A stretch of 64,000 bases of DNA from JAENVU01 sp038250905 (GTDB taxonomy: Bacteria; Actinomycetota; Acidimicrobiia; IMCC26256; JAENVU01). The DNA is taken from contig JBBSBV010000004.1 of NCBI GenBank assembly GCA_038250905.1, positions 1 to 64,000 of the forward strand, written 5' to 3'. The notes below the pieces were generated by a model. That model was given only the letters and a program-made list of their open reading frames with translations. It was not told the origin of the DNA and did no database searches. This document shows, in pieces, positions 15,345-24,092 of this stretch (position 1 is the stretch's first letter; the number at the start of each line of letters is the position of its first letter). A program made the position numbers and the translations under genes.

Positions 15345-16127
15345 TCAGGCGCCGGCCAGCTTCGAGTAGCTGTTGCCGAGTTCGTCCTGGAGCACGTGGC
15401 CGGGCTCGGTGCGCGTGTTGACGACCAGCGGCTGATCCAGGACGCGGGAGCTGTACTTCCACCCGGCCGGGAGCGCGAGGCGCGAGCCCAACGTGGCCAG
15501 GCCCGCTTCGTCGAGCGTGGGATCGGTCTGCTGGCTCCACGTCTGCATCACGTAGCTGGTGCCGTCGGCGGCGGTGAGTTCGTAGATCCTCGTCCCCGCC
15601 CGGAAGCTGAACACGACCGACCGGTTCACGTCGTGGGTCATGTACGGCACCCGCGCGGTGGCCACCGGACCGATGTCGACGGTGGCGCGCTTGGTCATCT
15701 CGATGCCGCCGAAGGTCTTGCTGACGGTGTCGGGCGGCCCGTAGTTCTTGATGGTGTCCATGAGCCAGAACCGCGGGCCGTTCAACACCGCGAGCGGCAC
15801 CCCGGCGTCCTTGGCAATGGTCCCGGCATCCAGCGCGGCCCACTGCGCTTGCGGACACTCGTTCATCGGGAAGCTGTTGTAGACGTCACCCGTCCCGGAC
15901 CCGTTGGTCAGCGTGACGAGCAGCACCTCGCAGTACCGCTTCCCGTGCAGGCCCGCGGCCGCGTCCGCGGTCGGTTTCGAGGTGCTCGACGTCACCGACT
16001 TCGTATCGGTGGTCGAGGAGGATGACGACGAGGACGAACCGCACGCGGCGAGGGCTGCGAACAGGACCGCGCCGCCGACGGTCGTGAGTGCCCGCCGGGT
16101 GCGCGCGTGCGAGGTCGACGAGTTCAT
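15345..16127 (-). CDS. lipoprotein of unknown family
   Basis: 260 residues. Basic start, hydrophobic core and lipobox LAAC (residues ~26-29), followed by a Ser/Thr-rich linker (SSSSSSSTTDTKS) and a globular domain with conserved-looking blocks CEVLLV, MNECPQAQW, GPRFWLMDTIKN, and a repeated beta pattern. Likely exported and lipid-anchored. The start overlaps the stop of the haloalkane-dehalogenase gene (ATGA), so it is the last gene of the operon 17627 to 15345. No function assigned. Confidence 0.7.
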   Translation of the reverse strand: MNSSTSHARTRRALTTVGGAVLFAALAACGSSSSSSSSTTDTKSVTSSTSKPTADAAAGLHGKRYCEVLLVTLTNGSGTGDVYNSFPMNECPQAQWAALDAGTIAKDAGVPLAVLNGPRFWLMDTIKNYGPPDTVSKTFGGIEMTKRATVDIGPVATARVPYMTHDVNRSVVFSFRAGTRIYELTAADGTSYVMQTWSQQTDPTLDEAGLATLGSRLALPAGWKYSSRVLDQPLVVNTRTEPGHVLQDELGNSYSKLAGA

Positions 16128-17041
16128 GTGGTTGCTCCTGCTCGGACGAACGTGTCGATGATCTCGACGAGTGCGTCGGGGGCGTCCTCCTGGATGAAGT
16201 GGTTCGCGCCATCGATCACCCGGTGGGGTTGCCCTGCCGCGCCCGGGACCTTCCGCTGGAACTTGAGGTGCGCGCCGGGTTTGAACGACACCGCGTCCTC
16301 GGAGCCGAACACGGTGAGGAACGGCTTCGTCCACGTGGTGAGGAACTCCCACGTGGCGAGACAGATCGGTACACCCGGGTTGTCGGGTTGCACCGGGATC
16401 AGGAGCGGGAAATGCAGCGCACTCGTCTGGTACGAGCCGTCGGGATACGGCGCGAGGTAGGCGGCCTGCTCGTCGGCGGTCAGCGCACGGGTCGTGCCAC
16501 TGTCGACGAGCGCCCCGATCGGCAGTTCGTCCACGCTCTGACTGAACTCGAGCCACTGCTGCATGAACTTGTTCGCGCCCTCGCCCGTCGGCAGACCGGT
16601 GTTCGACGCGATGACCCGAGCGAACCGTTCGGGGTGCAGGGGCAGGAGGTGCAGGCCGGTGAGCCCGCCCCAGTCCTGGCAGTAGAGCGTGACGTCGGTC
16701 AGGTCCTCGGCGACGAGCCACTGGCTCATCCAGTGGATGTGGTTCGCCATCGTGTAGTCGGACCGCTCGGTGGGCTTGTCGGAGCGGCCCATTCCCATGA
16801 GGTCGAGGGCGACGACGCGGTGACCGCGCGCGACCAATCCGCGGATCATGTGCCGGTGGAGGTAGGACCAGGACGGGTTGCCGTGGAGGAGCAGTACGGG
16901 CGCGGCGGTGCGCGGACCTTCGTCGACGAAGTGGAACCGGAGTGCGGTGCCGTCGGCGGCCGTGACCTCGCGGTAGTGGGGCGCGAAGTCGTAGTCGACC
17001 AGGTCGGCGAACCGGTCGTCGGGGGTGCGGAGAACCTGCAT
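16124..17041 (-). CDS. haloalkane dehalogenase (subfamily I-like)
   Basis: 305 residues, cytoplasmic alpha/beta hydrolase. The N-terminal RTPDDRFADLVDYDFAPHY matches the DhlA-type subfamily. Oxyanion region HGNPSWSYLHR (53-63), nucleophile Asp123 in CQDWGG with the halide-binding Trp124, and the catalytic His in GANHFIQED are present. Such enzymes hydrolyse a carbon-halogen bond to an alcohol, halide and proton. DhlA has Glu in HGEPTW where this protein has Asn55, the residue more common in other dehalogenase subfamilies. The ATG at 17041 is preferred over the adjacent TTG at 17044. It is flanked by a DinB-like gene and a lipoprotein gene in one operon. Dehalogenase activity is likely; epoxide hydrolase or another hydrolase is the alternative. 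Confidence 0.82.
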   Translation of the reverse strand: MQVLRTPDDRFADLVDYDFAPHYREVTAADGTALRFHFVDEGPRTAAPVLLLHGNPSWSYLHRHMIRGLVARGHRVVALDLMGMGRSDKPTERSDYTMANHIHWMSQWLVAEDLTDVTLYCQDWGGLTGLHLLPLHPERFARVIASNTGLPTGEGANKFMQQWLEFSQSVDELPIGALVDSGTTRALTADEQAAYLAPYPDGSYQTSALHFPLLIPVQPDNPGVPICLATWEFLTTWTKPFLTVFGSEDAVSFKPGAHLKFQRKVPGAAGQPHRVIDGANHFIQEDAPDALVEIIDTFVRAGATT

Positions 17042-17048
17042 CAAGCGG

Positions 17049-17627
17049 TCAGGACGTCATGCCCTGGAGCCCGACCAGCCCACGCGCGAGTTCGATCTCG
17101 CCCATGTGCCGGAGGCCGTGCTGGTACAGCCAGCACTCGAAGCCGTCGAGCACCGTGATGCCTTCGGGACCCGCACACATCGCGCTGTACGTGCTCGCCA
17201 CCTGGGGCGGGAACGGACGCGTGATGAGGACCCGCATCACATCGTTCGGGTCCATCGTGGCGAGGTAGTCCTCCGTCCGTTGGAACACGGTCCGCTGGTA
17301 CTCCTTGAACGCCTCGTAGTCGCCGATGCGCTGGTGGATCATCTCGTCGACGGTGCGGTGCTTGCCGTGATCGTCGATGGCCATGCGGACCTTCGACTGC
17401 CAGTCCTCGTTCCAGATCGGCGCGACGCCGGTGATGAGCATGAAGGACGCGTCCTGCATGTTCGTGTAGTGGAAAAGGGAGAACGCGATGGGCAGCACGC
17501 CCTCGCGCTCGAAGTGGTTCACGTGGTCCAGGTCCATGCTGCCCACGGCCTGGTAGTAGAGCGAGTGCATCGTGTGCATCCGCCGCTGCAGTGAGTCCAT
17601 GAGCACGTCACCGATCACGGGCGCCAT
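17049..17627 (-). CDS. DinB-superfamily protein
   Basis: 192 residues, ATG with AAGGAG 8 nt upstream. Four-helix-bundle pattern; the C-terminal YQHGLRHMGEIELARGLVGLQG is the HxxxHxGEI...R motif of DinB/YfiT metal-binding proteins, with further His residues in SLFHYTN and near the N-terminus. Actinobacterial members include mycothiol- or bacillithiol-dependent transferases, so a thiol-dependent role next to a dehalogenase would make sense (inference). First gene of the operon; its promoter carries the TTGACAGTTG element. Confidence 0.68.
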   Translation of the reverse strand: MAPVIGDVLMDSLQRRMHTMHSLYYQAVGSMDLDHVNHFEREGVLPIAFSLFHYTNMQDASFMLITGVAPIWNEDWQSKVRMAIDDHGKHRTVDEMIHQRIGDYEAFKEYQRTVFQRTEDYLATMDPNDVMRVLITRPFPPQVASTYSAMCAGPEGITVLDGFECWLYQHGLRHMGEIELARGLVGLQGMTS

Positions 17628-17668
17628 TGGTCATGCTCCTTGGTTGGAGGGCGTCGGGTTCGCACTGG

Positions 17669-17697
17669 TTCTAACTTATGTCACCGCAACTGTCAAT
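17669..17697 (-). promoter_or_regulatory. promoter with operator-like element for the DinB-dehalogenase operon
   Basis: On the minus strand TTGACA (17697-17692), a 17-bp spacer, then TAGAAC (17674-17669). The 19-bp stretch 17697-17679 reads TTGACAGTTGCGGTGACAT and is identical at 15 of 19 positions to the element in the sulfatase promoter near 58930. Confidence 0.6.
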
Positions 17698-17721
17698 AGT
17701 CGGGTGGCTCGGCCGGCCCAG

Positions 17722-18870
17722 TCAGTCGGCCGCCACCGGCCACTCGTTCCCGAACCAGCGCCGGATCCGGGTGTTGCCGAACTCGACCTTGTCGGCGACG
17801 AGGTCCGGCGAGGGTCCGTGCATGTCGCCCCGCGGCGCCTGGCCGCTCACGAACGTGACGTCGACGATGGCCACCTGCTCGTTTCCGAACTCGAGGTAAC
17901 ACATGCCGTGCCCGTCGTACTCGGCGGAAGCATCGCCACCCCGGACCAGGGCGATGATCCGGTCGGCCACGACCGCGGCCTGCCCCTCGGCGAAGACACC
18001 GGCCTTCGGTGTACCCACGGTCGCGACATCGCCGATGGCGAAGACCCCCGGCACCGGCGTTTCGAGCGTGAGCGGGTCGACCGGCACCCAGCCGTCGACG
18101 GTGATGCCCGATTCGGCGACGACCGTCGGCGGGCGGTGGACAGGGATGCCGAGGAACAGGTCATACGGCATCTCGGTGTCGTCGCTCAGGATCGCGGTCC
18201 TCCGCTCTGGGCTCAGCGCCCGTACGAGTCGTTGCGGGTGCCAGCTGATGTCCCGTTCCGCGAACGCGGTGACGAGCGCGGCTGACGCGATCGGCGACGG
18301 CGGGATCGGGATGGGGAGTGGTATCACCAGTGCGACCTCCGAGCGGTCACGCAGGCCGCGCTCGACGAGGAAGTCGTGCATCAACAACGCGGTCTCGCTC
18401 GGCGCCGGGGGGCACTTGAACGGGGTCGACGTGACGCCGACGATGACGCGACCGCCTTCGAAGTTCTCCAAGACGTCGCGCAGGCCGAACGCGCCGGCGA
18501 CCGTGTAGAACTCGTGGCCGGCCTCGACGAGTCCCGGTGTGGCCTCGGGGTGGAGATCCGCCCCGAGCGCGATGACGAGGATGTCACCGTCGAAGGTGCC
18601 GGCATCGGTCTCGACCCGCTTCGCGGCCGGGTCGATCGAGCGGATCGTGGTCTGCACGAACGTGACCCCGGGCTTCACGATCTCGCGATACAGATGGCGC
18701 ACCGCGTCGCCGGTCGTCCGGCCGAACATCACGTCGAGTTTCGAGTAGCCGAAGACGAAGCCGTCGCTCCGGTCGATGAGCACCACGTCGGCCGCGTCAC
18801 CGAACTCGTCCGACAGGCGGGTCGTGAGTTCGAGACCGCCGAATCCTGCACCCAGCACGAGAATCCGCAT
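17722..18870 (-). CDS. FAD-dependent oxidoreductase of the sulfide:quinone oxidoreductase/NDH-2-like group
   Basis: 382 residues. N-terminal FAD-binding motif LGAGFGGLE, second dinucleotide-type segment around LVIALGADLHPEATPG, and C-terminal FAD contact FAIGDVATVGTPKAG. The overall pattern with a Cys in STPFKCPPAPSETALLMHDFL fits SQR/flavocytochrome-c sulfide dehydrogenase relatives; a second Cys occurs late in GMCYLEFG, but the full catalytic Cys set cannot be confirmed by eye. It has its own apparent leaderless promoter: TATTTT (18877-18882 on the minus strand) ends 6 nt before the ATG. Quinone- or carrier-linked electron transfer is likely; the substrate is open. Confidence 0.75.
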   Translation of the reverse strand: MRILVLGAGFGGLELTTRLSDEFGDAADVVLIDRSDGFVFGYSKLDVMFGRTTGDAVRHLYREIVKPGVTFVQTTIRSIDPAAKRVETDAGTFDGDILVIALGADLHPEATPGLVEAGHEFYTVAGAFGLRDVLENFEGGRVIVGVTSTPFKCPPAPSETALLMHDFLVERGLRDRSEVALVIPLPIPIPPSPIASAALVTAFAERDISWHPQRLVRALSPERRTAILSDDTEMPYDLFLGIPVHRPPTVVAESGITVDGWVPVDPLTLETPVPGVFAIGDVATVGTPKAGVFAEGQAAVVADRIIALVRGGDASAEYDGHGMCYLEFGNEQVAIVDVTFVSGQAPRGDMHGPSPDLVADKVEFGNTRIRRWFGNEWPVAAD

Positions 18871-18894
18871 GGCCGGAAAATAGTGGAATCGCGG

Positions 18895-20337
18895 CTAGCC
18901 GAGCGCGTCCACCTGATGCAGGACTGCGACGGATACCCCACTCGGCCCCGGCGCCGGGATGTCGACGGCCAGACCTCCGGGCGAGCCCTGCCACGGGAGG
19001 GCGGACCCACCCACGGTGGAGACCCGCGTGGTGCGAGTCGCGAGTACGTCCGACAAGGTGACACGGCCGAATCCCCGGACGAACGCGTAGACGTCGTCGT
19101 CCCGGGCGGTGTAGCGCACCGGCTGACCCTCGACCGTCGTGGTCCCGGGCGTGACCCAAGGGCTCGTCGCCATGACCGCCTCGGAATGTTGACGGAGCCA
19201 GTCCTCGAGCCACTCGAGGCGGGCGGTCTGCTCCGCGGGGATCTGCGCGTCGATTCCGCGCGGGCCGACGTTGATCAACAGGTTCCCGCCCTTGGCGGCG
19301 ATGTCGACCAGCGTCCACACCAGCTCGGTCTGCGCGATGAAGTGCTCGGGTCGGGAGTTGCGGTTGAAGCCGAAGCTGCGATCCATCCCGCGCACGGTCT
19401 CCGAAGGATCACGTTGGATGTCGGCGAAGGTGAGGTACTCCGGCGTCCGCACGTCGAAGTGGGGTGGCTTCGGCGGGAGCAGGCCGCCGTCGCGACGGGC
19501 CTGGCGCCGGGACCCGGCATCGATCGCCCGCCGCCCGAGTGCTGTGCGCGCAAGGGACAGCGCCGGGCTCCACGGCATCCAGCGGTCGTTGATCACGCCG
19601 TCGGGAACATGCTCGTAGTAGTGCGCGAGCAGAGGCCAGAGTCGGTCGCCCGTCGCGGGCCAGGCGACGTCGTTCCACAGCACGCTCGGTCGGTACCGCT
19701 CGATGAGTTCGCGCACTTGCGCCTCGGCGTACGCGGGATAGTCGCCGCGCGGGATCGACGCGATCGTGCTGCCCATCGATCCCATGGGTCTCGGTTCGAA
19801 GCTCCAATCGAGTCCGCCGCAGTAGTAGACGCCGAAGCGCAGCCCGGCCCGCCGTACTGCATCGGCCAACTCGCCGACGACGTCACGGGTGGAGTGCCAA
19901 CGGTCGCGGTGAGGATGCCCGACGCCGGTGGGCCACAAGCTGTAGCCGTCGGCGTGCTTGGCGACAAGCACCAGATAGCGCGCCCCGGTGCGCGCGAAAC
20001 GGGCAGCCCACGCGTCGGGATCCCACTGCTCGAGTCCGGTTTCCCAGTCGCGCGCGAACGCGTCGTAGGGGCGATCGCCGTACACGGCTCGGTGGTGCCG
20101 GGCGACCGCGCTCGACGGGAAGCGGAGCGAGTTCTCGTACCACTCCGAGTACGGCGAGGCGGCGAGCGCATCCGGCGTGTCCGACTGCAGGAGGTCGCCG
20201 ATCTCGGCGTCGACCGGTGCGAAACCGGGCACGGACGCCGGGGTCCAATGCACGAAGATCCCGAGCTTGGCGTCCCGCCACCAGGTCGGGACCCGGTGCC
20301 GGCGGAGTCGGGTGAGCTCCTCGTTGCGCAGTGCCAT
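18895..20337 (-). CDS. alpha-L-fucosidase, GH29
   Basis: 480 residues. The N-terminal WWRDAKLGIFVHWTP, YLVLVAKHADGYSLWP, and PSVLWNDVAWP (Asp nucleophile of GH29) are signatures of retaining alpha-L-fucosidases; the C-terminal part forms the usual beta domain. There is no signal peptide, so it is probably cytoplasmic and acts on imported oligosaccharides to release L-fucose, feeding the pathway at 1810-4034. The start was set at the ATG at 20337 rather than the GTG 9 nt earlier because TACAGT (20345-20350, minus strand) lies 7 nt upstream, fitting a leaderless transcript; the GTG overlaps that box. Confidence 0.9.
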   Translation of the reverse strand: MALRNEELTRLRRHRVPTWWRDAKLGIFVHWTPASVPGFAPVDAEIGDLLQSDTPDALAASPYSEWYENSLRFPSSAVARHHRAVYGDRPYDAFARDWETGLEQWDPDAWAARFARTGARYLVLVAKHADGYSLWPTGVGHPHRDRWHSTRDVVGELADAVRRAGLRFGVYYCGGLDWSFEPRPMGSMGSTIASIPRGDYPAYAEAQVRELIERYRPSVLWNDVAWPATGDRLWPLLAHYYEHVPDGVINDRWMPWSPALSLARTALGRRAIDAGSRRQARRDGGLLPPKPPHFDVRTPEYLTFADIQRDPSETVRGMDRSFGFNRNSRPEHFIAQTELVWTLVDIAAKGGNLLINVGPRGIDAQIPAEQTARLEWLEDWLRQHSEAVMATSPWVTPGTTTVEGQPVRYTARDDDVYAFVRGFGRVTLSDVLATRTTRVSTVGGSALPWQGSPGGLAVDIPAPGPSGVSVAVLHQVDALG

Positions 20338-20503
20338 CCGGGGCACTGTAGGAGCGCGCGGTCGACCCCGGATGGCGCATCTCGCGGTCGGGTTCCCACG
20401 GTCCGTGGCCGGAACGGATCTCCCGGAGTTTCAGGCCCGATCAGAGTTGACGTCGCTTCGGCGGGGGTGCTGAGGTTGCGCCTTCCCGCAGGAATGGAAC
20501 GTC

Positions 20504-21574
20504 ATGCGCCGCAGTGCACCACCCGCCCGAATGTTGGTGATGATCGCCATCCTCGTCCTCTTCGCGGGCGTCGGGTGCAAGTACCGGGTGGCGTCGACCG
20601 CCGGCATCTCGACCAGCGCCGGGTTCAGCCAGGGGAGCGCCGCGGACCAGGAACTCGAACTCGGTCGTCTCGCGCAGACCGGCGCGCACTGGGTGCGCCT
20701 CGACCTGGACTGGGACGGCGTGCAAGCCGGTGGCCCGGACTCGTGGGACTGGACCAACTTCGACGCGCAGGCGCGCATCGCGGAGGGCCGCGGCCTCGAG
20801 GTGCTCGCGGTCGTGAGTTTCTCTCCGGGGTGGGCGAACGGCGGTCGGGGCCCGACGACGCCACCGACGGATCCCGCCACCTACGGCCGGTTCATGGCCG
20901 CGGCCGTCGCGCGCTACCACGCGGGTGGTGCCGCGGGAACGCATGTCCGCGCGTGGGAGATCTGGAACGAACCGAACCACCCGCCGTTCTGGGCCGGTGC
21001 CCCCGACGCCCGCGGGTACGTCGATCTCCTGCGCCACGCGTACTACGCAGTGAAGTCGGTCGACGGCGATTCCATCGTCGTCAGCGGAGGGATGGCGCCG
21101 TTCGGCGATCTCGGTACGCCGGGGAACTACGAGCACCCGGTCAACTTCCTCAACGCCATGTACTTCGCCGGAGCCGCCGGACTCTTCGACGCGCTGGGCG
21201 ACCACCCGTACGCACCGGTCCCGTACTCACCACTCACCGATTCACCGGGCGCGATGAAATGGAACTCGTTCCTCTACACGCAGACCCTCTACGAGATCAT
21301 GGTGGCCCACGGCGACGGCGCGAAGCAGATCTGGGGGACCGAGACCGGTCCGGCCACCGGCTCCTGCAGCAACTGCGTCTCGGAATCGACCCAGAAGGAC
21401 TGGCTCGCGCAGGAGTACGTGAAGTGGCGGTCGTGGACCTTCGCCGGACCTCTGTTCTGGCACGCGGGCCGCGACGAGGCCACGGGTTCGACGCAATCGG
21501 ACGACAACTTCGGCCTGTTGCACTCCGACTTCTCGCCCAAGCCGGCCTTCGAGGTCGCGGCCGGCCTCTGGTAG
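20504..21574 (+). CDS. secreted cellulase/GH39-like glycoside hydrolase lipoprotein
   Basis: 356 residues, ATG with AGGAATGG upstream. Hydrophobic leader and lipobox-like FAGVGC (~20-25) imply export and lipid anchoring. TIM-barrel signatures: WVRLDLDWDGVQ, WEIWNEPNHPPFW (acid/base Glu of clan GH-A) and QIWGTETG (likely nucleophile Glu). The layout resembles GH39/GH5-type exopolysaccharide or xylan hydrolases, such as PslG relatives. The polysaccharide substrate is not evident. Divergent from the fucosidase gene across 166 bases. Confidence 0.8.
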   Translation: MRRSAPPARMLVMIAILVLFAGVGCKYRVASTAGISTSAGFSQGSAADQELELGRLAQTGAHWVRLDLDWDGVQAGGPDSWDWTNFDAQARIAEGRGLEVLAVVSFSPGWANGGRGPTTPPTDPATYGRFMAAAVARYHAGGAAGTHVRAWEIWNEPNHPPFWAGAPDARGYVDLLRHAYYAVKSVDGDSIVVSGGMAPFGDLGTPGNYEHPVNFLNAMYFAGAAGLFDALGDHPYAPVPYSPLTDSPGAMKWNSFLYTQTLYEIMVAHGDGAKQIWGTETGPATGSCSNCVSESTQKDWLAQEYVKWRSWTFAGPLFWHAGRDEATGSTQSDDNFGLLHSDFSPKPAFEVAAGLW

Positions 21575-21581
21575 GCGCGCG

Positions 21582-22514
21582 TCAGCCGGTCTCGGCGCGC
21601 CCGTGCTTCCAGTAGCCGCGGATCGTGGCGTGGGCGCGGGGAAACTCCCGCTCGGTGAAGAGGTGGCGACGCACCCGCTGGACCGCCGCGGCTTCTCCCG
21701 CCACCCACACCCGCGCTTCGGGCATCACAGTCGCCGCGATCACCGCGTCGGCGAGTGCAGTCCCCGGTAGGGTTCCGGGGGTCGCTTCGAGCCAGGTCAC
21801 ACTCGTCATCGACCTGCGAGCGAGATCGATGCGCGCGGACGCTTCGGTGATCTCGACGATCACCCGGGTCGGCATGCCCTCGGGGAGGAACGCAAGGAGT
21901 TGTCCCATGGCGGGGAGCGCGCTCTCGTCGCCGCCGATCAGGTACTCCGACGCGGACGGGTCGATCGTGTAGCCCCGGCCGGGACCGGAAACCGCGGCCT
22001 CGTCGCCGACCCGCACGCGTTCGGCCCACTCCGAGGCGACGCCGCGCCCGTGCCGGACCACGTCGAGTTGCAGCGTGGTCGAGCCGGGCGGGACCAACGA
22101 CGGGGTGAACGTGCGGATGGCGGGCTTCGAGTCGTCGGGCAGGAGGAACTCGTTGCCGCGCCAGGTAGGGATCACCAACTCGTCGGCACCGGCCGGCGGG
22201 AGCAGCAGCCGGATGCTCGCACCGGGTTCGGTCACCACGAGGCCGGCGAGATCCGGGCCGGTGAGGGTGACCCGGCACAGCCGGGGATTGATGGGTTCGA
22301 CCGCCCTGACCGTGGCGCGGCGGAACGGTGGGGGACTGCGGCGGACTCGTTGGCTGATGGACGCGGCGTCATTCTCGATGGCGACAGCATGACCGACGCG
22401 GAGCGCCGATCCGTCTACCCCTTCACGTACGAGAACTTCTCGGCGACGAGCCCCTCGCGCACGCGGAACACGTCGACGCCCCGGATGTGGCCGTCGGCCC
22501 AGGAGTAGCGCCAC
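21582..22514 (-). CDS. siderophore-interacting protein (FAD-dependent ferric-siderophore reductase family); start unresolved
   Basis: Homology-like sequence runs from about 22350 to 21582. The pattern FRRATVRAVEPINPRLCRVTLTGPDLAGL, RTFTPS (FAD contact), GRGYTIDPSASEYLIGGDESALPAM and WVAGEAAAVQRVRRHL is that of SIP proteins, which reduce Fe(III)-siderophores with NAD(P)H. No ATG, GTG or TTG is in frame between the SnoaL-like stop at 22415 and the conserved region; the first in-frame start is the GTG at 22514, inside the upstream gene, giving a 310-residue product with an atypical 50-residue extension. A rare start codon, or a frameshift near 22390 where ATGs occur in another frame, would explain this. 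Confidence 0.75.
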   Translation of the reverse strand: MALLLGRRPHPGRRRVPRARGARRREVLVREGVDGSALRVGHAVAIENDAASISQRVRRSPPPFRRATVRAVEPINPRLCRVTLTGPDLAGLVVTEPGASIRLLLPPAGADELVIPTWRGNEFLLPDDSKPAIRTFTPSLVPPGSTTLQLDVVRHGRGVASEWAERVRVGDEAAVSGPGRGYTIDPSASEYLIGGDESALPAMGQLLAFLPEGMPTRVIVEITEASARIDLARRSMTSVTWLEATPGTLPGTALADAVIAATVMPEARVWVAGEAAAVQRVRRHLFTEREFPRAHATIRGYWKHGRAETG

Positions 22515-22756
22515 CGCTGCACGACCCGATCACCGGCCGCGAACGTCTCCTCGGCCTCGAAGTTGCTGGCGGTGTCGTCGAAGATGGGTTGCCATGCCGC
22601 GCGGATCGCAGCTTTCCCTTCGCAGCGGGAACCGTCAGGGGCCGGACCGGTCGCGTCGAACACGCAGTCGTCGGTGACGAGGGCGAGGCACGCGTCGAGA
22701 TCGTGGTCACCCCACGCTGCACCGAACCGTTCGACGATCGTGAGTGCATCGGCCAC
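22415..22756 (-). CDS. SnoaL-like/NTF2-family protein
   Basis: 113 residues from a GTG with GGAGGGAG about 8 nt upstream. The pattern ERFGAAWGDHDLDACLALVTDDCVFD, then a Gly-containing turn, AIRAAWQPIF and a C-terminal VDVFRVREGLVAEKFSY strand, is the cone-shaped NTF2/SnoaL fold used by small isomerases, cyclases and ligand-binding proteins. No catalytic residues can be assigned. It lies upstream of, and overlaps in frame with, the siderophore-interacting protein gene. Confidence 0.82.
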   Translation of the reverse strand: MADALTIVERFGAAWGDHDLDACLALVTDDCVFDATGPAPDGSRCEGKAAIRAAWQPIFDDTASNFEAEETFAAGDRVVQRWRYSWADGHIRGVDVFRVREGLVAEKFSYVKG

Positions 22757-22871
22757 GGCGGGCTCCCTCCCTCTCTCCCTCGGTCGGTGGTGGTGCCCGG
22801 AGGTTACCGTTGGGGAGCGGAACTGGCGGTGCCTCGACGCGACGATCGAGGGCCTGGCACGAGGAGTCACC

Positions 22872-24092
22872 ATGGTCACCACGGACGAGCAGCACTACAC
22901 GATCATCTCGGCGGACTGTCACGCAGGGGGCTCCCACGAGCAGTACCGCGAGTACTTGGATCCGGCCTACGTCGCGGACTTCGACGCCTGGCGCAACAAG
23001 TACAAGAACCCCTACCGGGACCTGCACGACGGCGGCCGGGTGCGGAACTGGGACGACGACCGCCGCAACGGCGACCTCGAAGCCGACGGTCAGGTGGCCG
23101 AGGTCGTCTTCCCGAACACCGTCCCACCGTTCTTCCCGAGCTTCGTGCTCTTCGCCAAGCCACCGACGGCCGAGCAGTACGAGCACCGGCACGCCGGGAT
23201 TCAGGCGCACAACCGGTGGTTGGTCGACTTCTGCGGCCGGTTCCCCGAGCGCCGCGCGGGCATCGGTCAGATCTTCCTCAACGACATCGACGATGCCATC
23301 GCCGACGTGCACTTCATCAAGGAGCACAACCTGCGCGGTGGTCTGTTGCTCCCCAACATCCCACCCGACTGCCACTGGGTCTCACCGATCATCGATCCTG
23401 CCTACGACCGGTTGTGGGAGGTGTGCGAGGACCTCGGCGTGGTGATCAACCTCCACGGTGGTACGGGTGCGCCCGATTACGGACGCTTCCCCGCGTCGCC
23501 GCTCGTCTTCATCAACGAGGTCACGTTCTACTCACAGCGTCCACTGGTGCAGTTCATCGTCTCCGGCATCTTCGAGCGGTTCCCGAAGCTCAAGTTCGCG
23601 ATCACCGAGACCGGCTGTCACTGGGTGCCGCCACTGCTCAACCAACTCGACACGATGCTGGCGGGTATCCGCGCCACCGGCCGCACCGGTGAACTCGCCT
23701 ACGACACCGAGACCATCCCACCGCTCTCGGCCACCGAGTACTTCCAGCGGAACTGTTGGATGGGGGTCTCGCAGCCCGGTCTGTCGGACATCGCGGCGCG
23801 TGACGCGCTGGGTGCCGACCGGTTCATGTGGGGGAGCGACTACCCGCACACCGAAGGCACCGGACCGTTCACGCGCGAGCACCTGCGTCAGGTGATGCAC
23901 GGTCTGCCCGAGACCGAGGTGCGCGGCATGCTCGCGGGCAACGTCGCGAAGCTGTACGACTTCGACCTCGATGCGCTCGCGCCGCTGGCCGCCGAGTTCG
24001 GCCCGACCGTCGACGAGATCGCGGCGCCGCTCACCGAGCTGCCGCCGGAGCCGAACGAGGCCCTCCGCCGGGTGGCGGCGGGGGTTCGCTAA
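22872..24092 (+). CDS. amidohydrolase family 2 protein (predicted metal-dependent hydrolase/decarboxylase)
   Basis: 406 residues. YTIISADCHAGG, the internal GVVINLHGGTG (metal-ligand His), KFAITETGCHWVPPLL and DRFMWGSDYPHTEG (catalytic Asp) define the ACMSD-like amidohydrolase_2 family. Actinobacterial members act in aromatic, steroid and other ring catabolism, so the substrate cannot be named. The promoter box TACCGT (22805-22810) and a 5' leader of about 55 nt ending in GAGGAG precede the ATG at 22872. The 3' end overlaps the convergent 11.6-kb gene by 4 bases. Confidence 0.83.
   Translation: MVTTDEQHYTIISADCHAGGSHEQYREYLDPAYVADFDAWRNKYKNPYRDLHDGGRVRNWDDDRRNGDLEADGQVAEVVFPNTVPPFFPSFVLFAKPPTAEQYEHRHAGIQAHNRWLVDFCGRFPERRAGIGQIFLNDIDDAIADVHFIKEHNLRGGLLLPNIPPDCHWVSPIIDPAYDRLWEVCEDLGVVINLHGGTGAPDYGRFPASPLVFINEVTFYSQRPLVQFIVSGIFERFPKLKFAITETGCHWVPPLLNQLDTMLAGIRATGRTGELAYDTETIPPLSATEYFQRNCWMGVSQPGLSDIAARDALGADRFMWGSDYPHTEGTGPFTREHLRQVMHGLPETEVRGMLAGNVAKLYDFDLDALAPLAAEFGPTVDEIAAPLTELPPEPNEALRRVAAGVR

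Noticed and set aside
18376..21615. 1,079-codon plus-strand frame across the flavoprotein, fucosidase and secreted glycosidase genes
   Set aside because: It runs through three well-supported genes in other frames and shows only Arg/Gly/Pro-rich shadow composition.
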